64,000 nucleotides of DNA from Picosynechococcus sp. PCC 7002 (lineage in GTDB: Bacteria > Cyanobacteriota > Cyanobacteriia > Cyanobacteriales > MRBY01), in the NCBI RefSeq assembly GCF_963860125.1, contig NZ_CAWLFA010000001.1, forward strand, positions 2,046,001 through 2,110,000, given 5' to 3'. Within the stretch, counting starts at the first letter, position 1. Every line of letters starts with the position of its first letter. Position numbers and translations under genes: made by a program. The notes under the pieces were generated by a model. The model was not told where the DNA came from. It did not search any database and was given only the letters and a program-made list of their open reading frames with translations. Of this stretch, positions 60,348 through 64,000 are shown one piece after another.

Positions 60348-60986
60348 TTGGGCATTGAACTGCGCAGCTATGTTTATCTCGATAGCCTGCAACCGCAACA
60401 CGCATCCTACATTGGTACAGTCGCCCTTGGATTTCTACCTTTACCAGGAGACTCATCCCTCTGGATTGAAGTGTCCCCAGGCATCGAAATTAACCGCATT
60501 ACCGATGTGGCCCTCAAATCCACCTCCGTGCGCCCAGGGGTACAATTCGTTGAACGTTTGTATGGGTTACTCGAAATTCACTCGCCCCGCCAAGGAGAAA
60601 CGAAAGCTGCGGGCCAAGCAATCCTCGATTCCCTTGGGGTCACGGCTAAGGATTGCCTCAAACCGGAGGTAGTCTCTAGCCAAATTATTCGTAATATTGA
60701 TGCCCACCAGGCCCAATTGGTAAACCGAAATCGACGGGGGCAAATGTTGCTGGCGGGCCAAACCCTCTATGTCCTAGAAGTACAACCCGCAGCCTATGCT
60801 GCCCTCGCAGCTAATGAGGCGGAAAAATATGCCCAGATTAATATTTTGCAGGTGACGGCGGTGGGGAGTTTTGGCCGGGTCTATCTTGGGGGTGAAGAAC
60901 GGGACATTATTGCCGGTTCCCAGGCTGCCCTTGCGGCGATCGCCTATGCCCCTGGCCGACCCCAATCAACCCAGCGTCAAGAATAA
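60348..60986 (+). CDS. ccmP: Carboxysome shell protein CcmP (tandem BMC)
   Basis: The 212-residue protein contains two BMC domains fused: IELRSYVYLDSLQPQHASYIGTV to about residue 90, and VSSQIIRNIDAHQAQLVNRNRRGQMLLAGQTLYVLEVQPAAYAALAANEAEKYAQI to about 195. Length and sequence match CcmP of beta-carboxysomes, a trimer that stacks to a hexagonal shell piece with a gated central pore for metabolites. The start is TTG 60348 preceded by AGGGAG. It is outside any ccm operon, as is usual for ccmP. With the carbonic anhydrase gene at 31.7 kb it is one of two CO2-concentrating genes here. Confidence 0.92.
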   Translation: MGIELRSYVYLDSLQPQHASYIGTVALGFLPLPGDSSLWIEVSPGIEINRITDVALKSTSVRPGVQFVERLYGLLEIHSPRQGETKAAGQAILDSLGVTAKDCLKPEVVSSQIIRNIDAHQAQLVNRNRRGQMLLAGQTLYVLEVQPAAYAALAANEAEKYAQINILQVTAVGSFGRVYLGGEERDIIAGSQAALAAIAYAPGRPQSTQRQE

Positions 60987-61000
60987 TTCTGAAACGAACC

Positions 61001-61909
61001 ATGGCATCTCAACCGCTCAATATCCTCAAACAAGGCACCCTGGCATGGCTCCAATGGCGGCAAGCCCACCCCACCGTGATTCCTGACTTGAGCCACGCCA
61101 ATCTCAGTCGCCTCAACTTGCGGGGGGTCGATCTCAGTCGCTGCAACCTGTCCCAATGCCTCTTTGACCACAGTCGTTTAATTGCGGCCAATCTCAAACA
61201 AGCCGACTTGAGTGGTGCCCAGGGGGAATCTCTGCAGCTTTTGGATGCCAATTTGCAGTCTGCCAACGCCAGTAATGGCCACTTTGCCAATAGTAATTTT
61301 TCGGGGGCCGATCTCAGTTTTGCCAATTTGATCGGTGCGGACTTACGTCAATGCTGTTTGCAAGGAGTCAATTTTTACCACACAAATCTGATCGGGGCCA
61401 ATCTCCGCTACAGCAGCCTCCTAGGGGCAAACCTCAGCCAAGCCCAACTGCATCGCGCTAATTTAAGCGAAACGAACCTGAATGAAGTGAGTTTCAATGA
61501 AGCGGATCTCAGTCAAGCCAATTTATTCGAGGCAGAAGTCGGCAAGGGACAGCTTTATAAAGTCAAACTTGTGGGCGCGGATTTGACCCAAGCCCACCTC
61601 CACCACAGTTACCTGTTTGGGGCAAATCTCCAGGGGGCGACCCTCCGTAAAACCGATGTACGCTGGAGCAATCTGGCCTATAGCAATCTGGTGGGGGCGG
61701 ATCTAGAAGGGGTAAATCTCCGGGGGGCAGATCTCAGTCATAGCGATCTAACCGGGGCGTCTTTGGTGGGGGCAAATCTGCGGGGTTGTCTGCTCCAGGG
61801 GGCAAATCTCCAGGGTTGCAACTTAGAAAATGCTGACCTAGAAGGAGTTGCTTTGGGACGGGTCAATTTGCAGGGGGCGATCATGCCCGATGGCCAACGG
61901 CGTTGTTAA
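61001..61909 (+). CDS. Pentapeptide-repeat protein
   Basis: The 302-residue protein has about 45-50 tandem A(D/N)LXX repeats from residue ~25 to the end, forming a right-handed quadrilateral beta helix. The N-terminal ~20 residues (ILKQGTLAWLQWRQAHP) may cap it. Cyanobacteria carry many such proteins; functions are mostly unknown. It begins 14 bp after ccmP on the same strand, so they may be co-transcribed, but a link to carboxysomes is not established. Confidence 0.9.
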   Translation: MASQPLNILKQGTLAWLQWRQAHPTVIPDLSHANLSRLNLRGVDLSRCNLSQCLFDHSRLIAANLKQADLSGAQGESLQLLDANLQSANASNGHFANSNFSGADLSFANLIGADLRQCCLQGVNFYHTNLIGANLRYSSLLGANLSQAQLHRANLSETNLNEVSFNEADLSQANLFEAEVGKGQLYKVKLVGADLTQAHLHHSYLFGANLQGATLRKTDVRWSNLAYSNLVGADLEGVNLRGADLSHSDLTGASLVGANLRGCLLQGANLQGCNLENADLEGVALGRVNLQGAIMPDGQRRC

Positions 61910-61991
61910 ATCCGGTGTTGTCCCGCTGGGGAAAGCTGGAGCATTAAGAACTTAAGCTAGGATAAATGTAGTCCCTGCGGAGTCGAGATCT

Positions 61992-62375
61992 ATGGCTGAA
62001 TCTGGCGATCGCCTTGGTGAGAATCGTCTACGACAATTACGTCTTTACCTCTATTTGGTGCCGATTCTGGGTTTTTTTCCGGCATTATGGCAGCTCTATG
62101 GAAACAAAGGTGATCGCCGTGAACAACGCATTAGTCGCCAGGCGATTATGCTAATGCTGAGCTGGCTAAGCCTCTACCTGGGGTTAGGCTGGGGGAGTGA
62201 CCATCTGGCGGGAATTGGCGGGTTTCGGATGATGTATCTCAATGCCCTGCTGACGTCTGGATATTTTCTCGGTTGCTTTGTTTTGATGGTACGTGTTTGG
62301 CAAAAATCCGCTAAAACGACCCCGACAAACACTGATCAGATGGCCGACAATTTCGAGGAATATTTTCTGAAGTAA
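61992..62375 (+). CDS. Small conserved membrane protein
   Basis: The 127-residue protein has three hydrophobic helices: RLYLYLVPILGFFPALWQLY, IMLMLSWLSLYLGLGWG and NALLTSGYFLGCFVLMVRVW. A basic loop GNKGDRREQRISRQ lies between the first two. The DREQRISRQ-type loop and spacing recall a cyanobacterial hypothetical family; function unknown. The next gene, encoding an LCP protein, starts 81 bp later. Confidence 0.6.
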   Translation: MAESGDRLGENRLRQLRLYLYLVPILGFFPALWQLYGNKGDRREQRISRQAIMLMLSWLSLYLGLGWGSDHLAGIGGFRMMYLNALLTSGYFLGCFVLMVRVWQKSAKTTPTNTDQMADNFEEYFLK

Positions 62376-62456
62376 AACTCACCAAAAGTGGAACCTCTGG
62401 TTTAGCATAGCTATCAAAGTATTTCGTCCCGCAATTTTTAGTGTGGTCTTTCCGGT

Positions 62457-63932
62457 GTGAGGAAACCTGTGCCTGCAACAAAATCGTCCCTAGCAAATCA
62501 ACGTCTATCGGCCAAAGCAACCCAAAAACAAAAAAACGCTAAAGCTAACCCTTTTCAGAAGTCGTCGTCGAAAAAACGGCGGCCCCTTTCGACTTGGCAC
62601 TGGTTAATGATTTGGTGTGGTTTGACGGGCGTTTCGATTGTGTCTGCTACGGCGGGTGCTTTATTGGCGGTGTCCCTCTCCTCAACCCCCCTGCGCCAAA
62701 CACCCCTCGCCCCGGAAGAACTCAGCGTCTTCTCCCAGGATGAGGCGATCGCCAAACAATCCCTCCGTTTACCAGAACTGACGCGCCCCGTAAATATTCT
62801 GCTGTTGGGGACAAAAGTGCTCACCTCTGAAGTAGATGATGGCACCAATGAAGACCTTGGTTACCACGCCCTCGTGAATTCCTTTGAAGGGCTGGCCGAT
62901 ACGATGCTGTTATTGCGCTTTGATCCCGCCGACAAACAAATCTCAATTCTCTCCATTCCCCGGGACACCCAGGCCAACATCGAAGGCTATGGTCTCTCGA
63001 AAATTAACCATGCCAATGCCTACGGTGGTGCAGTCCTTTCCGCCAAAACCGTTGGGGATCTTCTGGGTGGCGTCGAAATTGACCGCTACATCCGCGTCAA
63101 CGTCCAGGGCATTGGCAAACTCATTGATGCCCTCGGTGGGGTCACAGTCTACGTCCCGAAGGACATGAAATACCAGGACGATAGCCAGCGTCTCTACATC
63201 AACCTCAAGGAAGGAGAACAGCACCTTAATGGCGACGAAGCCCTCCAATTTTTGCGGTTCCGCTATGACGAATATGGCGATATTGGCCGTGTTCAGCGCC
63301 AACAGACCTTAATCCGTGCTGTTCTAGAGCAAAGTTTAACTCCCAGTAACTTGGTGAAATTTCCCCAGGTCATGTCGATTATTCAATCCCATATTGATAC
63401 GAATATGAGCGTTCAAGAACTGATTGCCCTCGCTGGCTTTGGTTCTCAGATCGAGCGCAGTAATATTCAGATGGTGATGCTCCCAGGGGAATTTAGCGGC
63501 GACGGCAGAAACGGCAGCACAAGCTATTGGTTACCCCACCGCAGCCGCATTAGTCGGGTGATGGCCCAGCATTTTGACATCCAGACCGATTACGCCAGCA
63601 ATTTAGACTTTCTCTCCCCTGGGGATGTGCGCATTGCAATCCAAGACAGTACGGGGAATTCTCAAGCTGTGCGATCGCTCCTCCAGCGTTTAAACGAAGC
63701 GGGTTACAGTCGGGTTAGTATCGCCCAGGACTGGTCAGAACCGTTGGAAAACACGCGCATCGTGGCCCAAAAAGGAGATGATCTAGCAGCTTCCGAAATT
63801 CGCGCAAACCTAGGATTTGGGGAAGTGCGAGTAGAAAGTACCGGAGTATTAAATTCCGACATTACGATTCAACTCGGCCGCGACTGGCTTACCCTCGCAA
63901 ATAACCTTCCCGGTCAAACCACAGTCAATTAG
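62457..63932 (+). CDS. LytR-CpsA-Psr (LCP) family glycopolymer ligase with LytR_C domain
   Basis: The 491-residue protein has a basic N-terminus and one membrane helix (about 47-75). The LCP domain (about 105-330) has LLRFDPADKQISILSIPRDTQ, NHANAYGGAVLSAKTV and RFRYDEYGDIGRVQRQQTLIRAVL, with the conserved Asp/Arg residues for phosphate binding. The LytR_C domain (about 395-490) has AIQDSTGNSQAVRSLLQRLNEAGYS. LCP enzymes attach polymers to peptidoglycan or lipid at the outer face of the plasma membrane. Start GTG 62457 gives the basic lead MRKPVPATK. Confidence 0.9.
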   Translation: MRKPVPATKSSLANQRLSAKATQKQKNAKANPFQKSSSKKRRPLSTWHWLMIWCGLTGVSIVSATAGALLAVSLSSTPLRQTPLAPEELSVFSQDEAIAKQSLRLPELTRPVNILLLGTKVLTSEVDDGTNEDLGYHALVNSFEGLADTMLLLRFDPADKQISILSIPRDTQANIEGYGLSKINHANAYGGAVLSAKTVGDLLGGVEIDRYIRVNVQGIGKLIDALGGVTVYVPKDMKYQDDSQRLYINLKEGEQHLNGDEALQFLRFRYDEYGDIGRVQRQQTLIRAVLEQSLTPSNLVKFPQVMSIIQSHIDTNMSVQELIALAGFGSQIERSNIQMVMLPGEFSGDGRNGSTSYWLPHRSRISRVMAQHFDIQTDYASNLDFLSPGDVRIAIQDSTGNSQAVRSLLQRLNEAGYSRVSIAQDWSEPLENTRIVAQKGDDLAASEIRANLGFGEVRVESTGVLNSDITIQLGRDWLTLANNLPGQTTVN

Positions 63933-64000
63933 AGTAATTTAACGATTTCAAATATTGTTATGACAGATGTCCTAAATTTCTTATTTTTGCAAGTTACGAA

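Overview
The window is chromosomal DNA of a unicellular cyanobacterium. The HIP1 palindrome GCGATCGC recurs throughout. The gene content is cyanobacterial: the phycobilisome core-membrane linker ApcE, two NdhD subunits, the beta-carboxysome shell protein CcmP, a CcaA-type carbonic anhydrase, the phylloquinone enzyme MenA and an AcsF/heme oxygenase/HemN set. Gene content, glucosylglycerate genes and the ChlR-like regulator fit a marine Picosynechococcus (Synechococcus sp. PCC 7002 type) genome. That assignment is from memory of families, not from a search. No insertion sequence, prophage, CRISPR array or rRNA was seen. There is one tRNA.

Layout. 1-10.2 kb: a truncated cation-chloride cotransporter-like gene, an AI-2E-type permease, HU, a sugar aminotransferase, a FetB-like permease, nadA, a ComFB/CdgR-like c-di-GMP receptor, sigG with its anti-sigma gene, and ndhD2. 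10.2-19.4 kb: a fatty acid hydroxylase-family gene, a Wzx-like flippase and a tight four-gene minus-strand operon. The operon encodes a FAAL-ACP-serine palmitoyltransferase-like fusion, a 3-ketosphinganine reductase-like SDR, a second FAAL and a glycosyltransferase. 19.8-24.3 kb: tRNA-Val, a SLOG/DprA-like protein, MAPEG, YajQ, menA, hisB, a phasin-like protein and FKBP. 24.4-29.3 kb: a low-oxygen tetrapyrrole operon (acsF/chlAII, ho2, hemN, fatty acid desaturase) divergent from its HxlR-type regulator chlR. 29.3-38.7 kb: polysaccharide deacetylase, LivFG ATPases, carbonic anhydrase, VapBC, ndhD1, rhodanese, hrcA, tandem MntP-like exporters and a DUF3110 protein. 39-46.9 kb: a secreted protein, apcE, a methyltransferase, HicAB, a nitrilase and the principal sigma factor after a long leader. 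47-54.8 kb: an acetyl-CoA synthetase/GNAT fusion, DUF423, a CatB-like acetyltransferase, TldD, and a peptide-binding lipoprotein with a small membrane protein. 54.8-59 kb: glucosylglycerate metabolism (gpgS divergent from a GH13_18 phosphorylase and gpgP). 59-64 kb: an unknown membrane protein, ccmP, a pentapeptide-repeat protein, a small membrane protein and an LCP ligase.

Most notable: the 12.3-19.4 kb operon has the parts to make a sphingoid base from a free fatty acid. The fatty acid would be adenylated, loaded on the fused ACP, condensed with an amino acid by an SPT-type PLP domain (GTFSKSLASIGG motif), and the ketone reduced by an SDR carrying the YPPDTDTP motif of eukaryotic KDSR. A glycosyltransferase shares the operon, and a flippase and a hydroxylase lie next to it. 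I know of no established sphingolipid pathway in this kind of cyanobacterium, so this is the best candidate for an undescribed system here. Other leads are a candidate ECF-type promoter in front of sigG, an inverted repeat in the chlR/acsF divergent region, the duplicated MntP genes with a remnant start, and a paired synthesis/phosphorolysis cluster for glucosylglycerate.
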